Source of the DNA: an uncultured Muribaculaceae bacterium
Lineage (GTDB): Bacteria; Bacteroidota; Bacteroidia; Bacteroidales; Muribaculaceae
Reading direction: 5' to 3'
Assembly: GCA_910584365.1 (NCBI GenBank)
Contig: CAJUAF010000003.1
Span: 172,126-236,125 of the forward strand
Length of the DNA: 64,000 nt
Shown here: piece after piece, positions 53,563 through 61,578 of the stretch
Position numbering within the stretch: position 1 is the first letter of the stretch
Layout: every line of letters starts with the position of its first letter
Translations under genes and position numbers: made by a program
Notes under the pieces: generated by a model
The model's input: only the letters and a program-made list of their open reading frames with translations
Database searches by the model: none
What the model was told of the DNA's origin: nothing

Positions 53563-53784
53563 GCGGTTCCTGATAGCCAGGGCGCCTTCATGCCTGGCGA
53601 CAAGACGATGGTAACCCATCTTGCGTCCGCGCTGGAGGTTGTGGTGGAGGTCATTGAGTTTTACAGCGATGGCAATAGGATTCCCGGCCCGGTCTGCTTG
53701 TCCGGCATGGGCTTTGAGAGCTATTTCAAGACACAGTTCCACGATCTTGTTATCACCAGACGCTGAACTATTAAAAGAATCACG
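53563..53784 (-). pseudogene. Remnant of a RelA/SpoT-like HD-domain gene with internal deletion
   Basis: On the reverse strand the frame reads KIVELCLEIALKAHAGQADRAGNP and continues directly with IAIAVKLNDLHHNLQRGR and YHRLVARHEGALAIRNR. The first part is the N-terminal helix of HD-domain (p)ppGpp hydrolase-type proteins (KAHAGQ..RAGNP). The second part is the late helix motif (AIAVKLNDLHHNL). The histidine and HD residues that normally lie between them are missing, as if about 90-100 codons had been lost in frame. There is no ATG. It lies between fbp and tRNA-Gly. Confidence 0.65.
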
Positions 53785-53790
53785 TCACTA

Positions 53791-53848
53791 CACAAGCTAA
53801 AGCGCTGAAATTAAGTTGTCACACTTAATTTCAGCGCTTTAGCTTGTG
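53791..53848. terminator. 25-bp perfect hairpin after tRNA-Gly
   Basis: Arms at 53791-53815 and 53824-53848 are exact complements around an 8-nt loop (TTGTCACA). The right arm ends 1 bp before the tRNA 3' end, so it terminates the reverse-strand tRNA transcript. Confidence 0.85.
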
Positions 53849-53849
53849 A

Positions 53850-53921
53850 GCGGTAAACGAGGCTCGAACTCGCGACCCTCAGCTTGGGAAGCTGATGCTC
53901 TACCAACTGAGCTATTACCGC
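53850..53921 (-). tRNA. tRNA-Gly (anticodon CCC)
   Basis: A 72-nt cloverleaf on the reverse strand. The acceptor stem is GCGGTAA/TTACCGC. The D arm starts GCTCAGTTGGTAGAGC. The anticodon stem-loop is TCAGC-TTCCCAA-GCTGA with anticodon CCC, and the T loop is TTCGAGC. CCA is not encoded. The promoter lies just upstream at 53960. Confidence 0.95.
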
Positions 53922-53959
53922 AAACGGTTGCAGGAGGAGAGATAGTTGGAATTCCGATG

Positions 53960-53989
53960 CAAAGGTAATACATTTTTCCGGAACACCAA
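53960..53989 (-). promoter_or_regulatory. Promoter of tRNA-Gly
   Basis: On the reverse strand TTGG (53986-53989), about 18 nt, TACCTTTG (53960-53967). The rest of 53922-54207 holds no gene that I can see. Confidence 0.6.
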
Positions 53990-54207
53990 GATATTTCAGT
54001 AATATTTTTTTTGTGTTTCAAATAAGTGGCTTCAAATAAGTGTTGTATGGGGTTGTTTATGATGATCTTGCGAGGAGGGTATTAAAAACAGTCAACCAAT
54101 GAGATTGGGATGCGTAGTGGGTAAGACAGGAAAACTATTTGGTGGGGAGGGATGTTGTTTTTGGTAGAGACGAAGTTTGTCACAATTATCTTTTTATCAC
54201 TTTGCTT

Positions 54208-55548
54208 ATGATGTCTGAAAGATTTGAAGGGTTCCGCTTTATATGGCGGATAATGGCGGTGGTTGCCGCGATGTTTGCTGTCGGCGCTCCGTTGTCGTCG
54301 GGCCAGGAGACGGCGGTGGATGAACAGCTTGATTCGCTCAGCCGCCGGTCGAAAGTAATGGTTATCGACGGAACGCCGTTGACACAGCATGAAATCGACT
54401 CACTACAGAGAATCGTAAATATGTTTTATTACGATCAGTTCCGTCACAGCCAGGATCCAGATGCGCCTTATTTTCTGTTTCTGTCAAAAAGTTCCGACAT
54501 GATGATGGGCATCGGCGGTACCGTCAGGATGCGCGGATGGTATGACTGGGGCGGAGCGATTCCGGCCAACGGCTTTGCGCCGGCGCTGATTCCGATTCCG
54601 GCCAATCCGGCGCAGATGAGAAAATTCGGCACAACCGCGGCGGGAGTAGCTCTGTTCCTGCGCGTAATCGGGCGGAACAGGATATTAGGGAATTATCAGC
54701 TGTATGTCGAAACGAATTTCAACGGTTACCAGGGACATGGCCTTAAACTGAAAAAGGCGTATGCCCAGGTCCGGGACTTTACCGTAGGCCTGGCGACCTC
54801 GACATTTTCCGATCCCGCGGCTGTCCCTCCCACAGTCGACGCCCAGGGCCCTACGAACAAACTCGCGAAATCTTCGGTGCTTCTGAGGTATATGCCGTCG
54901 TTCGGACGGTTCTCTTTCGGAATATCAGCCGAAACGCCGGATGCATCCGTAGGGGCAGACAATGTAGCCACAACCGCTACTTCAGCATGGCTCCCCGACG
55001 GGGCGGCGCTCGTGCAGTATGAATGGCTGCCGGGCCAGCACGTCAGGCTCTCTGGTATTGTCAGGAGCCTGGGATACAGGAATCTCCTGGAAAAGGAAAA
55101 TATCAACAAACTGGGCTGGGGTGTGCAGCTGAGTTCAGTCGCCAGACCGCTACGCCAGGTAACGACCTACCTCACATTCAATTACGGAAAGGGATACGGT
55201 TCACTTGCCAATGACCTTATAGCCGTAGTCACGGACCTCATAGCCGAACCCGACCGCCCCGGCTATCTTTATGCGCCCCGCTCGCTGGGTTATTGCGCCG
55301 GCGTCCAGTATAATTTCCTCAGAAATCTTTTCGGGACGGTGCAGTTTTCCCAGACACGCCTGTTGCCTGCCAGCTCGGTCGCACCTGACACGTATAAATA
55401 CGGATGGTGTATGACCGTGAACGCTTTCTGGAATCCTATCGAGCGTCTCCAGATCGGGGCGGAATTCAACTTAGGCATGAGAAAGAATTTTTCAGGTCAG
55501 CATCGCCACGCGCGCCGCATTGGAGCCCTTGCGCAATTCTCCTTCTAA
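54208..55548 (+). CDS. DcaP-like outer-membrane porin
   Basis: From the ATG at 54208 the product has 446 residues; the open frame reaches 54139, but the extra 23 codons overlap promoter-like sequence. A hydrophobic segment (RIMAVVAAMFAVGAPLSSGQ) acts as signal. A short helical region follows (DSLSRRSKVMVIDGTPLTQHEIDSLQRIV). Then comes a beta-barrel of DcaP type with TVRMRGWYDWGGAIPANGF and GNYQLYVETNFNGYQGHGLKLKKAYAQV. The protein ends in a phenylalanine (AQFSF) as outer-membrane barrels do. The substrate is unknown. It is followed 134 bp later by the sialate esterase gene. Confidence 0.82.
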   Translation: MMSERFEGFRFIWRIMAVVAAMFAVGAPLSSGQETAVDEQLDSLSRRSKVMVIDGTPLTQHEIDSLQRIVNMFYYDQFRHSQDPDAPYFLFLSKSSDMMMGIGGTVRMRGWYDWGGAIPANGFAPALIPIPANPAQMRKFGTTAAGVALFLRVIGRNRILGNYQLYVETNFNGYQGHGLKLKKAYAQVRDFTVGLATSTFSDPAAVPPTVDAQGPTNKLAKSSVLLRYMPSFGRFSFGISAETPDASVGADNVATTATSAWLPDGAALVQYEWLPGQHVRLSGIVRSLGYRNLLEKENINKLGWGVQLSSVARPLRQVTTYLTFNYGKGYGSLANDLIAVVTDLIAEPDRPGYLYAPRSLGYCAGVQYNFLRNLFGTVQFSQTRLLPASSVAPDTYKYGWCMTVNAFWNPIERLQIGAEFNLGMRKNFSGQHRHARRIGALAQFSF

Positions 55549-55626
55549 GCAATCCATCACTTAAATCAGCCGCGGAAGCGCCGGAATATTCTTTTCGGCA
55601 CTTTTGCGGCGTTTTCATGCCGGCGG

Positions 55627-55658
55627 TTTGGATTTTACAAAATAATTGACTTACTTTG
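55627..55658 (+). promoter_or_regulatory. Promoter of the acetylesterase gene
   Basis: TTTG (55627-55630), 20 nt, TTACTTTG (55651-55658; one mismatch to TAnnTTTG). The ATG used is at 55683. Confidence 0.55.
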
Positions 55659-55682
55659 CAGAAATTATCCTTACTTAGAGAC

Positions 55683-57098
55683 ATGAGAAAACTTACAGTG
55701 GCGGTTGCCTTGATGGCGGCCGCATTGCCCGCAGGGGCAAAAGTGTCGCTGAACCCAATGGTCGGCGACAATATGGTGTTGCAGCAGTCGGCGGCCGCGA
55801 CTCTGTGGGGAACGGCTGCTCCCGGCACGACGGTCGAGATTACTCCCTCCTGGAGCGACATCGCGACAACGGTCAAGGCCGACAAATCCGGAAAATGGAA
55901 AGCGGAGGTTGAGACTCCGAAAGGCTCTTTCAACAAGTATTCCATCACTTTCACCGACAAGTCCGATAACGACACGGTGCGTGTCTCCAACGTACTGACC
56001 GGCGAGGTATGGCTGGCCTCGGGGCAGTCCAATATGCAGATGCCCCTGAAAGGCTACCCGGGGTGTTGCGTCAAAGATGGTTACGACGAAATAGCCGCTG
56101 CCGGCAAAAGAGCCGACAGCGTACGGTTCATCACAGTGCCTCTCACTCAGAGTTATACGCCGCTTGATACGGTTGCGGCGTCGTGGCAGGTGCCGTCTTC
56201 AGCTACGGCTCCGGAGTTCAGCGCCCTGTGCTGGGCGCTTGCCGGACGGATGTCCGACGTGCTGGGAGTTCCGGTTGGTATTGTCAGCGCGGCTTATGGA
56301 GGCGCGAAAGTGGAGAGCTGGCTGCCGCGGGAGATTCTGGAGGGGTACGACGACGTGTCGCTCGATCCCGCCGACATCGACAAAATGGTGCATTATTACC
56401 GTCCGATGCTGATGTACAATGCCATGTTCGTTCCCCTGAAAGATTATACATATAAAGGTATTCTGTGGTACCAGGGGTGTTCCAATACCGACAGTTGGCA
56501 GACCTACGCCGACCGGCTGGCCACAATGGTGAGCCATTGGCGCCAGGAGATAGGGGAGGGGGATATCCCCTTCTACGCTGTCGAGATAGGCCCGTTCGAC
56601 TACAATAACGGACAGGCCGCCTATCTGCGCGAAGCCCAGTGGGATGCGATCGACCGCATCCCCCACAGCGGCATGATTTCAATCACCGACCTGGTTGCTT
56701 CCTACGAGCGCTTCAATATACATCCCGAGCAGAAAAAGGAAGTAGGCAACCGTCTCTGCAACCTTATCCTCAATCAGACTTACGGCCACAAGGAATTTCC
56801 CGTGAAGCATCCCCGTTTCAAATCGCTTGCCGTCGAGGGGAATAAGGCTCGGGTGACCCTTGACGTTTCCGAGGACGGGATATGCCGCAATTACGGTATC
56901 GAAGGTTTTGAGCTGGCCGGAGAGGACAGACAATTCCATCCCGCGAAAGCCACGTCCGTAGAAGGTAACGACATCATCCTTGTAGCCGACGAAGTGGATT
57001 CTCCACGCTATGTGCGCTATTGCTTCGGGGATTTCAAGTTAGGGAATGTCTATGGAGGCAATTATCTGCCCCTGATTCCTTTCCGCAGCGACCGCTGA
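55683..57098 (+). CDS. Sialate O-acetylesterase-type SGNH hydrolase
   Basis: From the ATG at 55683 (471 residues) a signal peptide MRKLTVAVALMAAALPAGA is followed by an Ig-like N-terminal domain (to about 105). The catalytic domain has GEVWLASGQSNMQMPL with the nucleophile S116. GIVSAAYGGAKVESWLPRE and GILWYQGCSNTD are SASA-family blocks, and a DH-type pair is expected near the C terminus. These enzymes remove O-acetyl groups from sialic acids or xylan-type glycans. The TTG at 55656 belongs to the promoter and is not used. It is 31 bp upstream of a GH5 gene, suggesting joint action on a glycan. Confidence 0.88.
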   Translation: MRKLTVAVALMAAALPAGAKVSLNPMVGDNMVLQQSAAATLWGTAAPGTTVEITPSWSDIATTVKADKSGKWKAEVETPKGSFNKYSITFTDKSDNDTVRVSNVLTGEVWLASGQSNMQMPLKGYPGCCVKDGYDEIAAAGKRADSVRFITVPLTQSYTPLDTVAASWQVPSSATAPEFSALCWALAGRMSDVLGVPVGIVSAAYGGAKVESWLPREILEGYDDVSLDPADIDKMVHYYRPMLMYNAMFVPLKDYTYKGILWYQGCSNTDSWQTYADRLATMVSHWRQEIGEGDIPFYAVEIGPFDYNNGQAAYLREAQWDAIDRIPHSGMISITDLVASYERFNIHPEQKKEVGNRLCNLILNQTYGHKEFPVKHPRFKSLAVEGNKARVTLDVSEDGICRNYGIEGFELAGEDRQFHPAKATSVEGNDIILVADEVDSPRYVRYCFGDFKLGNVYGGNYLPLIPFRSDR

Positions 57099-57129
57099 TT
57101 CATAAACCTTTCATAAAACATTATCTGAA

Positions 57130-58146
57130 ATGAAAAAACTGATTTTCGCGATGACCCTCGCCGCCACGGGCGCCGTTGCCGCCACTTCCTGCGGAGGCAA
57201 GACTGCCGCTACAACTGCTGAAAGAGAGTGCGCCGATACCGTGGCCACAGTTTCCCCGCTCCACGTCGAGGGGTTGTACCTCCTGAACGCGAAGGGGGAC
57301 ACTGTGGTTCTGAACGGGCCGAGTCTCGGTTGGCACTCCAACTGGGGGCGGTTCTATAATGATTCCACCATCATGGCTTTCAAAGAGAAATGGGGCGCCA
57401 ACATCACCCGTGCCGCAATCGGCGCCCACACTTCAGGGGACGTGATCAACTGTTATGACGCCGACTCCGCCGACGCTATGACAAAGCTGTTTACGGTCAT
57501 TGACGCCGCAATTGCCAACGATATGTATATCATCTGCGACTGGCACTCCCATGAGAACCGCCTGGCCGACGCCCGTAAGTTCTTCACCGCTGTTACGGAC
57601 AAATATGGCGACACGCCGAATATCCTGTATGAAATCTGGAATGAACCGACCGAGGTGGAGTGGCAGGAAATCAAGGATTATGCCAGCGAGATTATTCCTC
57701 TTATCCGTAGCAAAGCGCCGAACTCGGTAATTATCGTCGGTACACCGCGCTGGGACCAGGATGTGGATATAGCATCCGAATCGCCGCTGGAGTTCGACAA
57801 TCTCCTTTATTCCGTCCATTATTATGCGGCCAGCCACGGCGACGACTACCGCGCGAAAGCCGAAAAGGCTATATCCAACGGGCTGCCTCTGATCGTCTCG
57901 GAATGTGGCTCGATGGAGAATACCGGTGACGGACCTATCGACTATGAGTCCTGGGGAAAATGGATGGAGCTGGCCGACCGGCATAAACTTTCGGTGCTTA
58001 TGTGGGACATCGCAGACAAGGATGAAACCTGCTCGATGGTGACCTCTGACGCACCTTCCAATGCCATGCTCTGGACCGATGCTCATCTGAAACCATGGGC
58101 GCAGCTTGCCCGTAAAACCATCCGGACCCGCAACTCCGCCGAATAA
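57130..58146 (+). CDS. GH5 glycoside hydrolase, lipoprotein
   Basis: A 338-residue protein with lipobox ATSC (Cys21). The mature part is a GH5 TIM barrel: IYLLNAKGDTVVLNG-type opening (VEGLYLLNAKGDTVVLNGPSL), DWHSH, acid/base in IWNEP (E172) and nucleophile in LIVSECGSME (E258). The family covers endo-beta-1,4-glucanases and mannanases; the substrate cannot be fixed here. It is likely anchored in the outer membrane or periplasm. It is co-directional with the sialate-type esterase and convergent with the DUF1349 gene. Confidence 0.9.
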   Translation: MKKLIFAMTLAATGAVAATSCGGKTAATTAERECADTVATVSPLHVEGLYLLNAKGDTVVLNGPSLGWHSNWGRFYNDSTIMAFKEKWGANITRAAIGAHTSGDVINCYDADSADAMTKLFTVIDAAIANDMYIICDWHSHENRLADARKFFTAVTDKYGDTPNILYEIWNEPTEVEWQEIKDYASEIIPLIRSKAPNSVIIVGTPRWDQDVDIASESPLEFDNLLYSVHYYAASHGDDYRAKAEKAISNGLPLIVSECGSMENTGDGPIDYESWGKWMELADRHKLSVLMWDIADKDETCSMVTSDAPSNAMLWTDAHLKPWAQLARKTIRTRNSAE

Positions 58147-58171
58147 CTTCGCTCCCTTATAAATATATTCA

Positions 58172-58216
58172 GTACGCAGATAAGCTCCCCGATTCCCGGG
58201 CAACTTATCTGCGTAC
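58172..58216. terminator. Hairpin between the GH5 and DUF1349 genes
   Basis: A perfect 13-bp stem of GTACGCAGATAAG (58172-58184) with CTTATCTGCGTAC (58204-58216). The following T-run is short. It lies between convergent genes. Confidence 0.65.
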
Positions 58217-58265
58217 ATTGTTTGACAATCTGTCTGAGGATAACTCCGGTTGTTATGAAAGACTC

Positions 58266-58919
58266 TTATTGTCCGGCGTTCTCTTTCAGCCATCCGGTGC
58301 GCACTTTGTCAGGCAGATGAGTTACCTTGAAGCCGGAGAAGGACGCCCGGAACCCATCGCCGTCGGGACAGGCCGCAAACATTCCGATTCTGACCGGATG
58401 GTTTGCTTCCATCCAGGCGTTGCGCATCAGATGATAGTCTATATCGTCAAAGGAATAGAATATCTCGATGGCGTCAAGGCGGCGCACCGCCTTTATCCAG
58501 ATTGATTCGACCGGACGGTCAAGAGCGATGACGCTCCAGTCGGAAGTGCGGTGGGTCACTACGGTACTGAGATTGTATTTCCCGTCGACACACTCTATCC
58601 CGGCTTTTATGTAGTTCTCATGGTCAAGACGAATCATCATCCCGGCCTGGTCGAAGCGGACTTTATAGTCGCCCGAAACTTTTACCTTGGCCTCGAACTC
58701 GCCGCCATATTCGGCATAATAGAAAGGTGCGTCGTCGACGGTAAAACCGTAATGCGATATACGCCAGTAATCGCTCCGGGGTGTTACGGACATTGTGAGG
58801 CGGTCGCCGGCGATACTCCAGTCGGTCGGTTCGTTGAACCAGTTCATTTTTTCCAGTGTCTGTCCCCGCATTGAGAGGCATCCCAAAAGGGCGAGAAGAA
58901 GGACTGCTCTTGTCTTCAT
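58266..58919 (-). CDS. DUF1349 (YesU-like) exported protein
   Basis: A 217-residue protein with a signal peptide (MKTRAVLLLALLGCLSMRG). The mature part is a concanavalin-like beta-sandwich of the DUF1349 family. It has WFNEPTDWSIAGDRLTMSVTPRSDYWR, DQAGMMIRLDHENYIKAGIE and RTSDWSVIAL. Members are associated with carbohydrate use and may bind or process sugars. It faces the GH5 gene and shares a promoter region with the LuxR-type gene, which suggests a small glycan-use locus. Confidence 0.85.
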   Translation of the reverse strand: MKTRAVLLLALLGCLSMRGQTLEKMNWFNEPTDWSIAGDRLTMSVTPRSDYWRISHYGFTVDDAPFYYAEYGGEFEAKVKVSGDYKVRFDQAGMMIRLDHENYIKAGIECVDGKYNLSTVVTHRTSDWSVIALDRPVESIWIKAVRRLDAIEIFYSFDDIDYHLMRNAWMEANHPVRIGMFAACPDGDGFRASFSGFKVTHLPDKVRTGWLKENAGQ

Positions 58920-58956
58920 AATATCGGTTTATTTTAATGATTAACCATTGTTTTTG

Positions 58957-58976
58957 ATTACCTTTGCAAAGGTAAT
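58957..58976. promoter_or_regulatory. Overlapping divergent promoters in a 20-bp palindrome
   Basis: ATTACCTTTGCAAAGGTAAT is a perfect palindrome that carries TACCTTTG on both strands, so the -7 elements of the DUF1349 gene (58967-58974) and the LuxR-type gene (58959-58966) abut. A TTGTCGG-type -33 exists for the DUF1349 side (58991-58997). Confidence 0.55.
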
Positions 58977-58996
58977 AACTTATATCGCAGCCGACA

Positions 58997-59761
58997 ATGC
59001 CTAAAAATAACCAATTGAGTTCAGCTCACAGACAGAAACTTGACAAACTGCTCATGGTACCGGACAGCAGGGCATCAGATTCCAGCATCCTCCAGGCTGC
59101 CATAGGATATGCCGATGCTGTGGCTCGGGTGGAGAATATGATGGCGGTTGTCAGTGATCTGGCGAACGGTCAGAGCCATATTGTTTCCGGTAGATTAGGG
59201 CACGAACTCGGTCTGTCGGCCTATCGCGAGGAGGCATCGATTTGGGAAAGCGAAATTCTTGCGTTGATGTCTCCTGAAGAGCGTGAAGAGAAATATATTG
59301 CCGAACTGAGATTCTTCCATTATCTGAGACATATACCTAAACACAGGCGCGGACACTATTATCTTATCTCGCGGCTACGGCTGCGGTTTGCTGACGGCAA
59401 TGTCCGCGAGGTGCTTCACCGGATGTATTATTTTTATGAACCGGAAGGGGAGCGAGTGGTGTGTGCAGTCTGTCTCTACGGTTTGTCGCCGTTTGTTCCC
59501 TCCGGTAAAAGTTATGCAGTCGATACGCTGACGGGGACGGCGGAAGAACTTACCGTCTCGGCCAACAGTGCTGTCTTGAGCCGGCGCGAACGGCAGGTCC
59601 TGGCGCTGATTGATTCCGGTCTGAAAAGTGCCGAGATTGCCGACAGACTTAATATCAGTGTCCACACCGTCAGCCGCCACCGCCAGGAAATCCTCGCCAG
59701 CCTCCAGGTGAAGAACTCCATGGAAGCCTGCCGCATCGCCAAGTCCATGAAACTGATTTAG
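58997..59761 (+). CDS. LuxR-type transcriptional regulator
   Basis: A 254-residue protein with a C-terminal GerE helix-turn-helix (about 190-252). It includes LSRRERQVLALIDSGLKSAEIADRLNISVHTVSRHRQEILASLQV. The N-terminal part (about 20-170) is PAS-like by eye (IWESEILALMSPEE, RLRFADGNVREVLHRMYYFYEPEG) but without a recognised ligand motif. It shares a promoter with the divergently transcribed DUF1349 gene and may control it. Other targets are unknown. Confidence 0.88.
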   Translation: MPKNNQLSSAHRQKLDKLLMVPDSRASDSSILQAAIGYADAVARVENMMAVVSDLANGQSHIVSGRLGHELGLSAYREEASIWESEILALMSPEEREEKYIAELRFFHYLRHIPKHRRGHYYLISRLRLRFADGNVREVLHRMYYFYEPEGERVVCAVCLYGLSPFVPSGKSYAVDTLTGTAEELTVSANSAVLSRRERQVLALIDSGLKSAEIADRLNISVHTVSRHRQEILASLQVKNSMEACRIAKSMKLI

Positions 59762-60199
59762 CACTTTGCTTCCTACGGATAGCTTTCAATCAACCCCGCT
59801 AGGGGTGTGATATGCAGCTCAGTGTGTGGCCCGATATAATGTCAAACATATCATAATAAATTTGTTCGCTTTTTACATTGTATATTTGTGTAAAACGCTT
59901 TTAGTAACTTAGCGTTGTAAATGCAAACGCGAAGAATCAGAAATTAGTCTATGCTATCGGAGTGTGAGCCGGAGCTGCCTTGCTCACTTTATTGAGGGAT
60001 GCACAGCAATGATATAGCCCTCCGTAGTGGTGACTTCGGACGGTGCCTACAGCAATTCGAGAACATCAACGTGCCGAGTTCAAGTATATATACCTATACA
60101 ATCACTATGTTTCAGGCAAATAATTCACCTTTTGTAGTGATTCTCTTATTTATTTTTCGTAACTTTGTATGTAGAAAACCACCTCAAGATCTGCTTTCT
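59762..60199 (+). other. Gene-free stretch at the edge of the AT-rich segment
   Basis: 438 bp without a supportable gene. It contains TATATTTG (59881-59888) and an AACGCT/AGCGTT inverted repeat (59894-59916) with TTAC/GTAA flanks. These could be remnants of a recombination site, but I cannot show it. A promoter-like TAACTTTG lies at 60160-60167. Confidence 0.3.
60160..60167 (+). promoter_or_regulatory. -7 element before the 80-residue ORF
   Basis: TAACTTTG 33 bp before the ATG at 60200. TTTG at 60131-60134 is a rather distant -33 (25 nt). Confidence 0.4.
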
Positions 60200-60442
60200 A
60201 TGTCAGTAAAAGTATACGTAATTTCTGAACCGCTCGCCATCGACTTCATCGTGGACGATGACATTGATGGCTTCCAAGATCTGCTTGACTCAGACGATAC
60301 TCTCTACTTCCCGGAGCCGGAAATTTTCGATTCCGGGAAAAAGCCCTTGCGTTTTGTGCAGATCTCGGTTACGGCACAGATGAACGCGCCGTGCCGAATA
60401 GCTACCCGCTCCGCTCTTGCGAACCTACCGATGCTCCATTAA
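60200..60442 (+). CDS. Possible 80-residue ORF, perhaps truncated
   Basis: The ATG at 60200 gives an 80-residue product. Residues 1-55 (beginning MSVKVYVISEPLAIDFIVDDD) look like a real acidic N terminus, with FQDLLDSDDTLYFPEPEIF. The rest (VTAQMNAPCRIATRSALANLPMLH) looks like out-of-frame sequence. The longer frame from 59999 begins in AT-rich DNA without a promoter and is not preferred. It may be the stump of a gene broken when the downstream cassette arrived. Confidence 0.4.
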   Translation: MSVKVYVISEPLAIDFIVDDDIDGFQDLLDSDDTLYFPEPEIFDSGKKPLRFVQISVTAQMNAPCRIATRSALANLPMLH

Positions 60443-60481
60443 TCTAGGCAATCGAAAGCTATTTATTATATTTTAGCGTAG

Positions 60482-61480
60482 ATGTCAAATAAAAAAAATC
60501 AGCATTTTGTTCCGCAGGTTTACCTTAAACAGTTTTCGTCTGACGGTAAATCCATCGAGTTATGTGTTAAAAAAACTCTCGAAATTCGTCCAAATGCATC
60601 AATAAAAAAACAATCATCTAGTAATTATTTTTATGGGAAAGACTTAGGATTTGAAAATTTTCTATGTTCCATGGAGTCAAATTTAGGCACAATATTACGT
60701 AAGTTATCCTGTGGCTACATAGATGCACTTTCGAAAGATGATTGTGATTTCCTTTTTGGGTATACTTTTTTACAATGGGGACGAACCGAAGCTTCTGCTA
60801 TGGAATTGGTTAATGGTGCAAAAGAAATTAATGCTTTTGTAGCAGACATTTTTAGCGCCATTGACACTTCGGGACAACGAATAATTGAAGATCGACTTCA
60901 AAATGTGAAACGGTCTATTTCTCTGGGAAAAGAAATGCTAAATACTTGTAGTGATTTAGACTTTGTTTTTATAATCAATGACACTCCGATTGATTTTATT
61001 ACATCAGATTGTCCTGTTAGTCTTTATAACCAATTCCATGAGAGAATTGGCAAGCGGACTTTTGCTTTTGGCAGCATAGGTACCCAAATATTTTTCCCTT
61101 TATCTCCTCATATATGTTTTCTAATCTACGATAATTTGTGTTATAAGATCGGGACTCGCAAATCCAAGTGTATTCACGTATCCAACCCTAAAGATATTGA
61201 AAATCTGAACAACATTACTTTTGTCAATGCCAATAAAGCATTATATTTCCTAAATCGAAATACTATATCTTCATTTAATAACGTAACTTCCATTGAAAGA
61301 ACTCCATCACTTTATACAAAATTCCAATATGCTGATTCAGGTGTTTTTTTCTCATCTAATCAACCCCCAATATGTAATGCTAAATTTTCGTTTATTCGAG
61401 AAACAGATAGGACAAAACATATTAAGGAATACACTCTATCACTTTATCCGCTATTAAGGAAGTCTTGTATTAAGGCCTGA
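60482..61480 (+). CDS. DUF4238 protein
   Basis: A 332-residue soluble protein. The N terminus KKNQHFVPQVYLKQFSSDG and later FENFLCSMESNLGTILRKLSCG and FITSDCPVSLYN are DUF4238 hallmarks. The function of the family is unknown, though members occur in accessory regions. It is AT-rich with a codon choice different from the core genes. It ends 20 bp before the first operator of the XRE regulator. A promoter was not found; TATATTTTAG near 60468 is a weak candidate. Confidence 0.85.
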   Translation: MSNKKNQHFVPQVYLKQFSSDGKSIELCVKKTLEIRPNASIKKQSSSNYFYGKDLGFENFLCSMESNLGTILRKLSCGYIDALSKDDCDFLFGYTFLQWGRTEASAMELVNGAKEINAFVADIFSAIDTSGQRIIEDRLQNVKRSISLGKEMLNTCSDLDFVFIINDTPIDFITSDCPVSLYNQFHERIGKRTFAFGSIGTQIFFPLSPHICFLIYDNLCYKIGTRKSKCIHVSNPKDIENLNNITFVNANKALYFLNRNTISSFNNVTSIERTPSLYTKFQYADSGVFFSSNQPPICNAKFSFIRETDRTKHIKEYTLSLYPLLRKSCIKA

Positions 61481-61500
61481 CTGAATGACTACTGGTTTTA

Positions 61501-61517
61501 TTGTCAAAATTTGACAA
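61501..61517. promoter_or_regulatory. Operator O1 of the XRE regulator
   Basis: TTGTCAAAATTTGACAA is an odd-centred inverted repeat (TTGTCAAA, A, TTTGACAA). It lies just upstream of the -33 element. Confidence 0.7.
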
Positions 61518-61522
61518 ATAAT

Positions 61523-61554
61523 TTTGGTAATTTCAGAAATTTGGATTAACTTTG
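61523..61554 (+). promoter_or_regulatory. Promoter of the XRE regulator-methyltransferase pair
   Basis: TTTG (61523-61526), 20 nt, TAACTTTG (61547-61554). It is bracketed by two identical operators. Confidence 0.75.
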
Positions 61555-61571
61555 TTGTCAAAATTTGACAA
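61555..61571. promoter_or_regulatory. Operator O2 of the XRE regulator
   Basis: An exact second copy of TTGTCAAAATTTGACAA, 54 bp from O1. It begins right after the -7 element, covering the transcription start, 8 bp before the regulator ATG. Confidence 0.7.
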
Positions 61572-61578
61572 TAAAGAA

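Noticed and set aside
53425..53766. A 113-residue plus-strand ORF next to fbp
   Set aside because: The reverse frame matches an HD-domain remnant, which explains the open plus frame.
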